Source: Pullichristensenella excrementipullorum
GTDB lineage: Bacteria; Bacillota; Clostridia; Christensenellales; Aristaeellaceae
Assembly: GCA_018713365.1 (NCBI GenBank)
Contig: DVOU01000035.1
Span: 1 to 28,389 of the forward strand
DNA length: 28,389 bases
Direction: 5' to 3'
Part shown: piece after piece, positions 1-7,336 of the stretch
Layout: each line of letters begins with the position of its first letter
How positions within the stretch are numbered: the stretch's first letter is position 1
Notes under the pieces: generated by a model
Told to the model about the DNA's origin: nothing
What the model saw: the letters and a program-made list of their open reading frames with translations, nothing else
Databases searched by the model: none
Made by a program: the position numbers and the translations under genes

Positions 1-59
1 CGCCCGCGGGTCTTGCTGATCTCACGCAGGGCGTCCTGATTCAGCGCGCGCTTGGACAT
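1..59 (-). CDS. ABC transporter permease, N-terminal fragment (FtsX/MacB-like)
   Basis: Only the first 19 codons lie in the window. The start is ATG at 59, preceded by GGGAGG at good spacing, and the peptide begins MSKRALNQDALREISKTRG. A short basic N-terminus of this type is usual in large FtsX-like permeases, where it leads into the first membrane helix. It begins 28 bp after the stop of the ABC ATPase and runs the same way, so the two form an ATPase-permease operon. The permease identity is inferred mainly from that neighbour. The rest of the gene is outside the window. Confidence 0.6.
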   Translation of the reverse strand, partial: MSKRALNQDALREISKTRG

Positions 60-87
60 GGCTGCCTCCCTCTGGTCATCTCATCTG

Positions 88-789
88 TCACCATTCGATC
101 TCGTCTACGCTGGTCGGGTTAGCGTTGGTCATGATAGAGGCCACCCGGCCGTTTTTGATGCGGATCACCCGGTCCGCCATCGGCGTCAGGGCAGAGTTAT
201 GCGTGATGACCAGCACCGTCATCCCCTCGCTGCGGCAGGTCTCCTGCAGGAGGGTGAGGATCTGCTTGCCGGTCACGTAGTCCAGCGCGCCGGTCGGCTC
301 GTCGCACAGCAGCAGTTTTGGATTCTTCGCCAGCGCCCGAGCGATGGCCACGCGCTGCTGCTCGCCGCCGGAGAGCTGGGCGGGAAAGTTGTTCATGCGC
401 CCGGCAAGGCCCACCTGCTTGAGTACCTTGCGCGGCTGCAGGGGCCGCTTGCTCAGTTGCGCGGCCAGCTCCACGTTTTCCAGCGCCGTTAAGTTGGGCA
501 CGAGGTTGTAAAACTGAAAGACGAAGCCGATGTCGTAGCGGCGGTAGCGCGTGAGGGCTTTGGAGGAGTAATGGGAGATGTCGCGGCCATCGAGCAGCAC
601 CTTGCCGGAGGTCAGGGTGTCCATGCCGCCAAGGATGTTTAAAAGCGTGGTCTTGCCCGCGCCGGACGCGCCGACGATGACGCAGATCTCGCCCTTTTCA
701 ATTTCAAAGGTGATGTCGCGCAGGGCGTCTATGGTCACCTCGCCCATGCGGTACTGTTTTTTGACCTTGCGAAACTCGACGTAGGCCAT
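88..789 (-). CDS. ABC transporter ATP-binding protein (MacB/LolD/BceA type)
   Basis: A 233-residue ATPase that would power an FtsX-type permease at the cytoplasmic membrane. It shows Walker A GASGAGKT (residues 40-47), Q-loop Gln92, signature LSGGEQQ (139-145), Walker B LLLCDEP (159-165) and H-loop His197. Length and motifs fit the family that moves antimicrobial peptides, lipids or lipoproteins, or acts mechanically on the envelope. Two ATGs lie close together, at 795 and 789. The second is 9 nt after GGAGG and the first only 3 nt, so 789 is chosen. The permease follows after 28 bp. The gene lies just downstream of RR1-HK1 in the same direction, as in Bce/Vnc-type modules where the regulator controls the transporter. 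Its substrate cannot be read from the sequence. Confidence 0.9.
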   Translation of the reverse strand: MAYVEFRKVKKQYRMGEVTIDALRDITFEIEKGEICVIVGASGAGKTTLLNILGGMDTLTSGKVLLDGRDISHYSSKALTRYRRYDIGFVFQFYNLVPNLTALENVELAAQLSKRPLQPRKVLKQVGLAGRMNNFPAQLSGGEQQRVAIARALAKNPKLLLCDEPTGALDYVTGKQILTLLQETCRSEGMTVLVITHNSALTPMADRVIRIKNGRVASIMTNANPTSVDEIEW

Positions 790-821
790 GCGCATCCGCC
801 TCCACCCTTTATACCAACATA

Positions 822-854
822 ATTATACCACGCAGACAATGAAAAATTGTGTCT
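822..854 (-). promoter_or_regulatory. ABC-operon promoter with overlapping operator dyad
   Basis: On the minus strand TATAAT (827-822) is preceded by TG plus one base, an extended -10. No good -35 is seen. In its place lies a dyad, AGACACAAT (854-846) and ATTGTCT (840-834), around TTTTC. A weak -35 with a dyad over it suggests control by an activator or repressor. RR1, encoded just upstream, is the obvious candidate, but that is inference. Confidence 0.65.
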
Positions 855-920
855 AAAAGGAAAAGTGTTTCGGGCAGGAACGTGAAATAGACGGCGGCGG
901 GTTTATGCTGCCTTTATACG

Positions 921-956
921 GTGCAAAAGCCGCCCTCCCGGCGGGGAGAACGGCTT
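921..956 (-). terminator. Probable terminator after the RR1-HK1 transcript
   Basis: On the minus strand AAGCCG (956-951) pairs with CGGCTT (933-928), with an inner CTCCC/GGGAG stem, and the sequence continues as TTTTGC. It lies past the hairpin array and before the ABC promoter, so the array would be the 3' untranslated part of the RR1-HK1 mRNA. Confidence 0.55.
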
Positions 957-1013
957 GGGGGAAGTTACAAAACGGGCAAGCGGCCAGAGCGTCGAGAAAG
1001 CCCGCAAGCAAGG

Positions 1014-1279
1014 AAATTTTGCCAGCGGCAAAATTTGTCGCCAAGGCGTTTTTGTCGATCTTTGATCGTCAAAAACGGTCGCCAGCGGCGACTTGCAAGC
1101 CTTTGGGCTTGCAACCTTGCGACTGGATTTGACGATCCCGAAGGGCTCGGCAAATCCACCCCAAGGAAGCCGACTTGCCGCCAAGGGAGCTTACATGGAC
1201 GTAAGTGACCGCAGGCGGCAAGTCGGCTGACGCAGGAAGCAAAAATTGCTACTGATTTTCCAATCAGTGCAATTCTTGC
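1014..1279. repeat. Array of consecutive hairpin units
   Basis: This fills most of the roughly 500-bp gene-free gap between HK1 and the ABC genes. Back-to-back inverted repeats are: 1014-1023/1027-1036 (10 bp, loop AGC); 1047-1060/1064-1077 (14-bp arms, one T-T mismatch, loop TTT); 1078-1083/1087-1092 (6 bp, loop AGC); 1093-1101/1106-1114 (9 bp); 1124-1139/1143-1158 (arms with two mismatches); 1168-1182/1214-1228 (15 bp perfect, with an inner CTTAC/GTAAG stem); and 1239-1257/1262-1279 (about 18 pairs, one mismatch and one bulge). No coding frame is credible here. Confidence 0.85.
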
Positions 1280-1290
1280 GTTTGTGGGCT

Positions 1291-2586
1291 TTATCGGCGC
1301 TCTGGGGCCTTGGGCGGGGGCAGCACCACGGTAAATCGCGTGCCAATGCCCTCGCGGGACAGCACCTCGAAGTGGCCGCCGTGGCTTTCGACGATCCAGC
1401 GGGCGATGGAGAGGCCCAGCCCCGCGCCGCCGCTGTTACGCCCGCGCGCCGGGTCGGAGCGGTAGAAGCGGTCGAAGACGCGGGAGACGTCCTCGCGGCT
1501 GATGCCGATGCCGGAATCCTGCACCTCGATGGTGGCCCCGCCGTCCTTCGCGCGGCGGGCGCGCAGGCGGATGACGCCGCCGGCGGGGGTGTACTTGGTG
1601 GCGTTGTCGCACAGGACGCGGCAGCACTGCTTGAGCATATCGCGGTCGGCAAGGGCGGCGACGTTTTCCTCGGTCTCGATGCGCCAATCGTGATCGCGGT
1701 CGATGAGCTGGGAATCCTCGTAGACTTCCTTGACCAGTTCGGAGACGTTCAACAGCTTCATATCCAGCCGGCTGCGGCCCATATCGCCCCGGGCGAGGAA
1801 GAGCAGCTGATCGACGAGCTTTTTCATGTACTCGCTCTCGGACTTGATGGCGGCGATGCCCTCATCAAGCACCTTTTCATCGCTCTTGCCCCAGCGGTCG
1901 AGCATGGCGGCGTAGCCCTGAATGACGGCGATGGGCGTGCGCAATTCGTGCGAGGCGTCGGAGACGAACTGCCCCTGCCGCTGGTAGGATTCGTGCAGGC
2001 GCGCGAGCAGGCTGTTGACGGCCTCCTCCAGGCCGTGCAGGTCGCGGTCGCCGGTGCGCAGCGTTTCCTCCGGGCGCATGGACTTGATGCGGTCCTCGAG
2101 GTCGTGCAGGCGCTCGTCATCCAGGGGCGCGTGCTCGAAGGTCTGCTGGCGCTCGAGCAGAGCGCGGGTGGCGCGGGCCATCTCGTCCAGCGGGCGCAAA
2201 AGGCGGCGCGCGCGGCGGCCGCCGAAGAGCAGCTGGCGCGAAAGCGACAGAAACTCAAAGACCAGCAGCGCAAAGGCGGCGGGCAGGGCGGCATTAAAAA
2301 AAGGCTTCGCGGCCACGGCGTACATCTCGCCATCCGGGCCATAGAAGATGTAGACCGCGTCCCACACGCGCTGGAAGAACCCGCCCTGCGCGCCCATCTC
2401 CACCGTGCGCTCAAGGCCGGGCGTCCACGCGCCGCCGAGGGCGGAGAGTTCCTCGTAGAAACAGAAGCAGCCGATGGCGAGGATGGCGAGCAGCAGGTCC
2501 AGCCAGAAATACAACTTGAAAAGCCTCCACAGCCACGAACGCTGTATGCTCCGGGCCGTGGAGGTCACGCGGCGGCTCTCGCTCAT
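1291..2586 (-). CDS. Sensor histidine kinase HK1
   Basis: A 431-residue membrane kinase of a two-component system. A helix at about residues 24-45 and another at about 97-113 enclose a small outside domain of about 50 residues. A HAMP-like linker follows, then the phospho-acceptor box with His213 in FVSDASHELRTPIA. The ATPase domain has an N-box around Asn328, G1 DSGIGI (357-362) and G2 GGAGLGL (386-392), so all the catalytic boxes are intact. Its ATG overlaps the stop of RR1 as ATGA, so the two genes are translationally coupled. The neighbouring ABC transporter suggests it senses envelope stress or an antimicrobial, but no ligand can be read from the sequence. Confidence 0.93.
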   Translation of the reverse strand: MSESRRVTSTARSIQRSWLWRLFKLYFWLDLLLAILAIGCFCFYEELSALGGAWTPGLERTVEMGAQGGFFQRVWDAVYIFYGPDGEMYAVAAKPFFNAALPAAFALLVFEFLSLSRQLLFGGRRARRLLRPLDEMARATRALLERQQTFEHAPLDDERLHDLEDRIKSMRPEETLRTGDRDLHGLEEAVNSLLARLHESYQRQGQFVSDASHELRTPIAVIQGYAAMLDRWGKSDEKVLDEGIAAIKSESEYMKKLVDQLLFLARGDMGRSRLDMKLLNVSELVKEVYEDSQLIDRDHDWRIETEENVAALADRDMLKQCCRVLCDNATKYTPAGGVIRLRARRAKDGGATIEVQDSGIGISREDVSRVFDRFYRSDPARGRNSGGAGLGLSIARWIVESHGGHFEVLSREGIGTRFTVVLPPPKAPERR

Positions 2587-3272
2587 GCTTCCGCGTCGCG
2601 GAACACGTAGCCCACGCCGCGCACCGTGTGGATGAACTTGACGCCAAACTTTTCGTCGATCTTGGAGCGCAGGTAGCGGATGTAGACATCCACCACGTTG
2701 GTCTCGCCCATGTAGTCGTACCCCCAGACCTTGGATAAGAGCTGTTCGCGCCGCAGGACGATGGAGCGGTTCTCCATCAGCGCCTGCAAAAGGTCGAACT
2801 CGCGGCTGGTCAGGGAAACTTCCTCCTCGCCGTAGCGCACGGTGTGGCGGCCCGGATCGAGCGCAAGTTTCCCGGAGGTGAGCAGGCCCTCCCCAGCCGC
2901 CAGCGCCGGGGCGCGCTTGCGCAGCGCCGCGCGGATGCGAGCCAGCAGTTCCTCGATCTCAAAGGGCTTGGTGATGTAGTCGTCCGCGCCCATGTCCAGA
3001 CCCGTCACCTTGTCCATCACCGCGTCGCGCGCCGTGACCATGATGACCGGCGTCTGCTTGGTGCGGCGCAGGCGGCGCAGAAGCTCCATGCCGCTCATGC
3101 CCGGCAGCATCACGTCCAGCAAGATCAGGCCGTAATCGCCGCGCTCGGCCATTTCCAAAGCGTCGCGGCCGTCCATGGCCTTGTCCACGCGGTAGCCCTC
3201 GTGGACAAGCTCCAGTTCCACGAAGCGGGCCAGCTTTTCCTCGTCCTCGACGATGAGTATCTTTTCCTCCAT
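2583..3272 (-). CDS. OmpR/PhoB-family response regulator RR1
   Basis: A 229-residue DNA-binding response regulator, partner of HK1. The receiver domain (about residues 3-115) has the acidic pair Glu9/Asp10, phospho-acceptor Asp53, Thr80 and Lys102 (ITKPFE). A winged-helix domain (about 130-227) ends in the usual YIRYLRSKID and VRGVGYVF segments. ATG at 3272 follows GGGAGGG at good spacing. It lies 69 bp downstream of the DUF4342-like gene in the same direction and may share its transcript. Candidate targets are the ABC operon promoter (822-854) and the DUF4342-like promoter with its 11-bp phased repeats; both links are inference from position. Confidence 0.95.
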   Translation of the reverse strand: MEEKILIVEDEEKLARFVELELVHEGYRVDKAMDGRDALEMAERGDYGLILLDVMLPGMSGMELLRRLRRTKQTPVIMVTARDAVMDKVTGLDMGADDYITKPFEIEELLARIRAALRKRAPALAAGEGLLTSGKLALDPGRHTVRYGEEEVSLTSREFDLLQALMENRSIVLRREQLLSKVWGYDYMGETNVVDVYIRYLRSKIDEKFGVKFIHTVRGVGYVFRDAEA

Positions 3273-3341
3273 CGCCCTTCCCTCCCCAAAGCGTTTTCCC
3301 AGGCCGCGACGCCCCGCACGCCGCGGCCGGGAAACTGTTGT

Positions 3342-3887
3342 TTACTTCGACGTATCCTCGTCCTTTTCCTGCCAGCTCTCCTTGACGCGCTCGGCGGCGT
3401 CCTCGGCCTTGTGTATGTATTCGTTGACCTTCTCGTTCGAGGGATGGTCGCCGCGCAGCGAATAGCGCAGGCCGAAGAACAGGCCGATGATCAGCAGCAC
3501 CAGCATCAGCCAGATGGTGATGGGCGGGATCAGCAAAAGAAGCACGAAGGCCGTCAGCGGCAGGGAGACGACTTCCTTGCCGTCGCGCGAGGCGACGATA
3601 TAGTTGCGGTTGCCGTAGTTGAGCATGCGGCGGAAGATGCCGCCCACGGTGCGCGCCCCATCCTTGAAGGCGCCGTCGCGGTCCTTTTTCTTTTTGCCCT
3701 CATCCGCCTTTTCCTCCTCCGCCTTGGTGGAGAAGCGGGCGTCGTTTTCCGGCACCTTGCCCTCGCGCTCCAGGAGCACGATGGCGTCCAGCAGGTCCCA
3801 GTCCGACGCTTCCAGCGCTGCCTTGGCCTCCTCATAGCTGACGTTGGCCTTCTGGCGCAGCAGTTCTACCATTTCATAGTTGGTCAT
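3342..3887 (-). CDS. UBA-like / DUF4342-like membrane protein
   Basis: A 181-residue protein of unknown role. Residues 3-42 look like the ubiquitin-associated-type helical fold found at the N-terminus of EF-Ts and of DUF4342 proteins (VELLRQKANVSYEEAKAALEA). A charged linker (52-75) rich in Lys and Glu follows. Residues 79-145 hold the DUF4342-like part, a short beta-like stretch and a long hydrophobic segment (110-140) that forms one or two membrane helices. The tail is charged and helical. Start ATG 3887 is chosen because AAAGGGG lies just upstream and homology-like sequence begins there; the frame is open for 11 more codons upstream. In this context it may be an envelope-stress protein, but no function is known to me. 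Confidence 0.8.
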   Translation of the reverse strand: MTNYEMVELLRQKANVSYEEAKAALEASDWDLLDAIVLLEREGKVPENDARFSTKAEEEKADEGKKKKDRDGAFKDGARTVGGIFRRMLNYGNRNYIVASRDGKEVVSLPLTAFVLLLLIPPITIWLMLVLLIIGLFFGLRYSLRGDHPSNEKVNEYIHKAEDAAERVKESWQEKDEDTSK

Positions 3888-3924
3888 ATTCGTTTTCCCC
3901 TTTCTGTCCGGCCGACGCATATAT

Positions 3925-3976
3925 AGTATACCACAAAGATTAAAGGGCGATGCCGGGAGATTAGAGCGGGATTAGA
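3925..3976 (-). promoter_or_regulatory. Promoter of the DUF4342-like gene with phased repeats
   Basis: Minus-strand TATACT (3930-3925) has the TG of an extended -10. Upstream are three direct repeats: TTTAATC (3944-3938), TCTAATC (3965-3959) and TCTAATC (3976-3970). They start 21 and 11 bp apart, about two turns and one turn of the helix. This is the layout expected for an OmpR/PhoB-type regulator site. Confidence 0.6.
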
Positions 3977-4018
3977 AGCGCGTGACGGCTTTCTGAAAGC
4001 GGGCGGAATATGCGCAGG

Positions 4019-4062
4019 AACGCCCCGCGCGCGGCGCCGGGTGGAGCTGCGTGCGGGGCGTT
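4019..4062. terminator. Hairpin after the ATP-grasp genes, possible terminator
   Basis: Arms AACGCCCCGC (4019-4028) and GCGGGGCGTT (4053-4062) pair perfectly over 10 bp. The stem lies 14 bp past the stop of the last ATP-grasp gene. The minus-strand side lacks a clear T run (TTCC only), while the plus side continues TTGTTTTG, so termination is uncertain. Confidence 0.4.
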
Positions 4063-4076
4063 GTTTTGCCGGGCGG

Positions 4077-5108
4077 TCAGAGCTTTTTGCTCAGTTCCTT
4101 CAGTTCGTGATAGATGCCGCGCGGGTGCGTGTTTTGCGCCAGCGTGCCCGGGCGCCAGTTGCCCTCGATGATGGCTACGTCGCCATCGGCGAGGAAGGCG
4201 AGGTCCCAGCCGATCCAGCGGCACTGCGGCAGCGTGTAGGCCAGGCGGGCGGCGCGCTCGACGATGTCTATGGCCTTGTCCCAGTTGGGGATCTGGAAGC
4301 CCTTGATCTGCGTGCCGGTGAGCGGGTGTTTGGCGACGCGGCGGAAATCCTGGTCGATGCCGTCAGCGATGATCGCGCCGCTCTTCCAGTCCACGGCCAT
4401 GGAAAGGCCGCCCGCGCCGAAGTTGTCCACGATGCCGTCGCCCGCGCCGGTGCGCGCCGTGGCCAGGAGGATGTGTACCTCGTCGCGGTCGGTATAGGTC
4501 AAAACGCGCACGGAGTTGACGCAGTGCGGGTTGAGGCGGTTCATGTCCTCGTGCTGCACGAGCATCTGCTCGACCACCGCGCCGCTGCCGTACAGCTCAT
4601 CGTAGAGCCTGAGGGCGTCTTCCTCGCCCTGATAGTTGTGCGCGGTGATGCCCTTGCCGCTGCAAAGCGTCGCGGGCTTGACGATGACCCTGCCGTGCTT
4701 TTGCAGAAACGCGGTGAACTGCTGCGCGGAAGCGGCGGTGGGGTTGAGCCACTCGCGCTTGAGGAAGGCGTCAAAGTGGTCGTCAAAGAGCAGCTTGCTG
4801 CCGAGGATGGTCATCGACTGATCCACGTCGCCGATCTTTTGCGCGATGACGCTTTGACGATCCAGGGTCATGAAGCTGTCGCGCAGTTCGGGGTCCTTGC
4901 GCTCATAGAACTCAAAGGCGAAGTATTCATCCAGGCTGCAGCTGATCTGCTGGCGGGCGCGGGCGTAGTCCTCCCACGTGGCTTGTACGCCGAGCGTTTT
5001 GCAGTGCTGCTCGAATTTTTGCTGCAGCGCCTTGTCGTGTTCGCGCCCCCGACGCCGGATCAGGGCGTTGTGGGCCGCGCTGCGCAGCGCGTGTTTGATG
5101 CTTGCCAA
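4077..5108 (-). CDS. Sugar-transfer-type ATP-grasp protein, copy C
   Basis: A 343-residue protein, last of three tandem paralogues. It resembles the ATP-grasp family associated with sugar transfer (ATPgrasp_ST). Visible ATP-grasp features are the nucleotide-binding Lys144 in VIVKPATLCSGKGI, Glu180 in the VVEQ segment, and the metal-binding end with Asp302, Glu315 and Asn317 (IIEGNWRPG). The N-terminal 130 residues are a family-specific helical region containing EYFAFEFYERKD. Such enzymes usually couple ATP use to forming an amide bond, and relatives often sit in surface-polysaccharide loci; the substrate here is unknown. The start is TTG at 5108 after GGAGGAG, matching MASI in copy B. It begins 14 bp after copy B. 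Confidence 0.88.
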   Translation of the reverse strand: MASIKHALRSAAHNALIRRRGREHDKALQQKFEQHCKTLGVQATWEDYARARQQISCSLDEYFAFEFYERKDPELRDSFMTLDRQSVIAQKIGDVDQSMTILGSKLLFDDHFDAFLKREWLNPTAASAQQFTAFLQKHGRVIVKPATLCSGKGITAHNYQGEEDALRLYDELYGSGAVVEQMLVQHEDMNRLNPHCVNSVRVLTYTDRDEVHILLATARTGAGDGIVDNFGAGGLSMAVDWKSGAIIADGIDQDFRRVAKHPLTGTQIKGFQIPNWDKAIDIVERAARLAYTLPQCRWIGWDLAFLADGDVAIIEGNWRPGTLAQNTHPRGIYHELKELSKKL

Positions 5109-5122
5109 CGCTTTCTCCTCCG

Positions 5123-6154
5123 TTATATCTTCTTGCTCAGTTCCAGCAGCTGATGATAGATGCCCGGGCCGCCCGTCTGCGGAAGCTCCGTGCCCGGCCG
5201 CCAGTTGGCCTCGATCAGCGCCGGGCCGTCCGGCGTGATGGCCACGTCCCAGCCGATCCAGTGGCAGTTGTAGCCGTAGGCCTTGCGCGCCGCCTTGCGC
5301 ACCATATCAAGCGCCTCATCCCACAGGGGCACCTGAAAGCCCATGAAGGGGATGCCCGTGAGCGGATGCGTCTCAAAGCGCTTCATGCGGTTGTTGTAGG
5401 TGTAGCCCACGACCCTGCCCGTCTGCGGGTCGAGCCGGCAGGCCAGGCCGTCGCCCTCGCCGTGCATGTTGTCGGTACACTTGTCCGCCCGCGCGTTGGT
5501 GCGCATGGCGGCGGCCAGAACGTGTACGTCGTCCGCGTCCGTGTAGGTGGCCACGCGCACGGTGTTGAGTACGTGGGGGTTGAGCTTCGCCATCTGCGGG
5601 TGCTGGGGGAGGATCTCCTCCACCAGCGCGCCGTGGCCGCGCAGTTGATGGTAGAGCGCCAGCGCCGCTTCCTCGCCCTCGTAGCGGTATTTGTAGATGC
5701 CGATGCCCTGGAACATCTCCGCCGGCTTGACCAGCATCTCGCCCAGCGAGGCGGCGAAGCGGACAAACTCCTCCGCCGTGCAGCCCGAGGGGTTGCACCA
5801 GCGGCGGCGCAGAAATTCGCCGAAGAGGGAGTCAAACAGCACCTTGCTGCCGGGGATGGTCACGGGCCAGAGTACGTCGCCCACGCGCCTGGCGATCGCG
5901 TCCTGCCGCGCCAGCGTGAGGTAGGCGTCGCGCTCGGCGTCGCTCTTGGCATAGAACTCAAAATAGAAAAACTCGTCCACGCGGCTGCCACAGGCGCGCC
6001 GCGCGCGGCAGATCTCCCGCCAAGTGACGCGCGTTCCCACCGCCTCGTTGTAGCGGGCGAGATTTTCCTTTTCTTCGCGTATCTCGTTGCGCTGGCGATA
6101 CCGGCGCAGTCCGGCGCGGATCACACGGACGAAAGGCTGCGTTATCGACGCCAC
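5123..6154 (-). CDS. Sugar-transfer-type ATP-grasp protein, copy B
   Basis: A 343-residue paralogue of its two neighbours. It keeps the ATP-grasp landmarks: a Lys in MLVKPAEMFQGIGIY, the Glu pair in ALVEEIL, and the closing WIGWDVAITPDG and IEANWRPGT with metal ligands Asp, Glu and Asn. The motif that is EWLNPTAA in the other copies is RWCNPSGC here, so the substrate side may differ. The start is GTG at 6154, 7 nt after GGGAGGG. It follows copy A by 26 bp. Since all three copies keep their catalytic residues, sub-functions such as sequential ligation of different groups are more likely than decay, though that is inference. Confidence 0.88.
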   Translation of the reverse strand: MASITQPFVRVIRAGLRRYRQRNEIREEKENLARYNEAVGTRVTWREICRARRACGSRVDEFFYFEFYAKSDAERDAYLTLARQDAIARRVGDVLWPVTIPGSKVLFDSLFGEFLRRRWCNPSGCTAEEFVRFAASLGEMLVKPAEMFQGIGIYKYRYEGEEAALALYHQLRGHGALVEEILPQHPQMAKLNPHVLNTVRVATYTDADDVHVLAAAMRTNARADKCTDNMHGEGDGLACRLDPQTGRVVGYTYNNRMKRFETHPLTGIPFMGFQVPLWDEALDMVRKAARKAYGYNCHWIGWDVAITPDGPALIEANWRPGTELPQTGGPGIYHQLLELSKKI

Positions 6155-6180
6155 GGTCTTTCCCTCCCGGTATCTTCAAA

Positions 6181-7203
6181 TCACAATTTCTGCGAGAGCG
6201 CCTTCAGTTCGCGGTAGATGCCCTTGTGGGCGTACTGGATCAGATCGCAGGTCTGCCGCCAGTTGCCCTCGATCACGGCCACCCCTTCCGGCGTAAAGGC
6301 CAGGTCCCAGCCAATATAGCGGCACTGGGGCAGCGCGTAGGCCTTGCGGGCTATCTTTTCCACGGTCGCGCGCGCCTCTTCCCACATCGGTATCTGGAAG
6401 CCCTTGAAGGGGATGTGGGTGATGGGATGCTCGCGCAGGCGGGCAAAATCGTTGTTGAAGCCGTCGGAGACGACCACGCCCGTCTCGACATCCACGGCGC
6501 AGCCGCAGCCGCCCGCGTGCAGGTTGTCCACGCACACGCCCTCGCGTGCGCTGGTGCGCAGCGCGGCGGCGAGCATGTGTACATCGTCCGCGTCCGTATA
6601 GGTGGCAACGCGCACGGTGTTGATGACGTCCGGGTTGACCTTATCAAGCGCCGGGTGCTGGCGCAGCACCTGTTCCACGATGAAACCGCGGCCATGGAGC
6701 TGCTCGTAGAGCGCGCGGGCGGCGGCATCGTCCGTATAGCGGTATTTGTAGATGCCCTGGCCGCTGAACAGCGTCGCCGGCTTGACGATCACCGCGCCCA
6801 TGCGGCGCACAAAATCCACAAATTCCTCCTCGGCGGCGGCGGTGGGGTTGAGCCACTCGCGTCCGAGAAATTCGGGAAAGATCATGTTGAACAGCAGCTT
6901 GTTGCCGGGGATGGTCATGGCCTCGTCCACATCGCCAATCCGGCGCACGATCTGCGCGCGGCGGCTGCGGGTGAGGTAGGCGTCGCGCTCCTCGTCCGTG
7001 CGGCGGTAAAACTCATAGCCAAAGTACTCTTCCTCGTCGCACCCCGTAAGCTCCCTGGCATGCTCGAACTCGGCCACGGTCACGTGGAGGCCCAGCATCT
7101 TGTTGTACTGGTCGAGCAGCTCCTTGCTGTGGCCGCGCTTTATGTAGGCGCGGTAGGCATTGCGCGCCCGGAGCAGCGAATGGTGGACTTTATCTCTGAT
7201 CAA
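6181..7203 (-). CDS. Sugar-transfer-type ATP-grasp protein, copy A
   Basis: First gene of the triplet, 340 residues with the chosen start. A frame without stops runs much further upstream (to 7614), but that part is antisense to the SH3-repeat gene. TTG at 7203 lies 10 nt after AAGGAG and gives MIRDKVHHSLLRARNAY, which aligns in length and type with the N-termini of copies B and C. ATP-grasp landmarks are VIVKPATLFSGQGIY, FIVEQVL, and YIGWDLAF followed by IEGNWRQ. The Pro-Gly after NWR in the other copies is Gln-Thr here. No clear promoter is seen in the 133 bp before it, so it may be read through from the SH3 gene. Confidence 0.85.
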   Translation of the reverse strand: MIRDKVHHSLLRARNAYRAYIKRGHSKELLDQYNKMLGLHVTVAEFEHARELTGCDEEEYFGYEFYRRTDEERDAYLTRSRRAQIVRRIGDVDEAMTIPGNKLLFNMIFPEFLGREWLNPTAAAEEEFVDFVRRMGAVIVKPATLFSGQGIYKYRYTDDAAARALYEQLHGRGFIVEQVLRQHPALDKVNPDVINTVRVATYTDADDVHMLAAALRTSAREGVCVDNLHAGGCGCAVDVETGVVVSDGFNNDFARLREHPITHIPFKGFQIPMWEEARATVEKIARKAYALPQCRYIGWDLAFTPEGVAVIEGNWRQTCDLIQYAHKGIYRELKALSQKL

Positions 7204-7280
7204 GGCAAGATCGCTCCTTGCGCCGCGAGAGACGGAGGCGCTTTCCCTCCGCCGCGCGGCGATGCAGTTCGTGTCTCCAC

Positions 7281-7315
7281 AAAGCACGCCGCCCTTGGGG
7301 TCAAGAGCGGCATGC
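7281..7315 (-). terminator. Possible weak terminator between the SH3-repeat gene and the ATP-grasp genes
   Basis: On the minus strand GCATGCCGC (7315-7307) pairs with GCGGCGTGC (7292-7284), with one G-T pair, and is followed by TTTGT. The short T run suggests partial termination, which would let some transcripts reach the ATP-grasp genes. Confidence 0.35.
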
Positions 7316-7336
7316 GGTCTTTTGCGAATAAGCGGC

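Noticed and set aside
1014..1279. CRISPR array
   Set aside because: The units are different hairpins placed back to back, not one repeat separated by spacers of constant length, and no cas genes are near.
1246..2610. A 454-codon plus-strand frame
   Set aside because: It is the antisense mirror of HK1, whose histidine-kinase boxes are unmistakable on the other strand.
3302..3328. Hairpin GGCCGCG/CGCGGCC between the DUF4342-like gene and RR1 as a terminator
   Set aside because: RR1 lies upstream of the DUF4342-like gene in transcription terms and no T run follows the stem on either strand; the stem may be chance in G+C-rich DNA.
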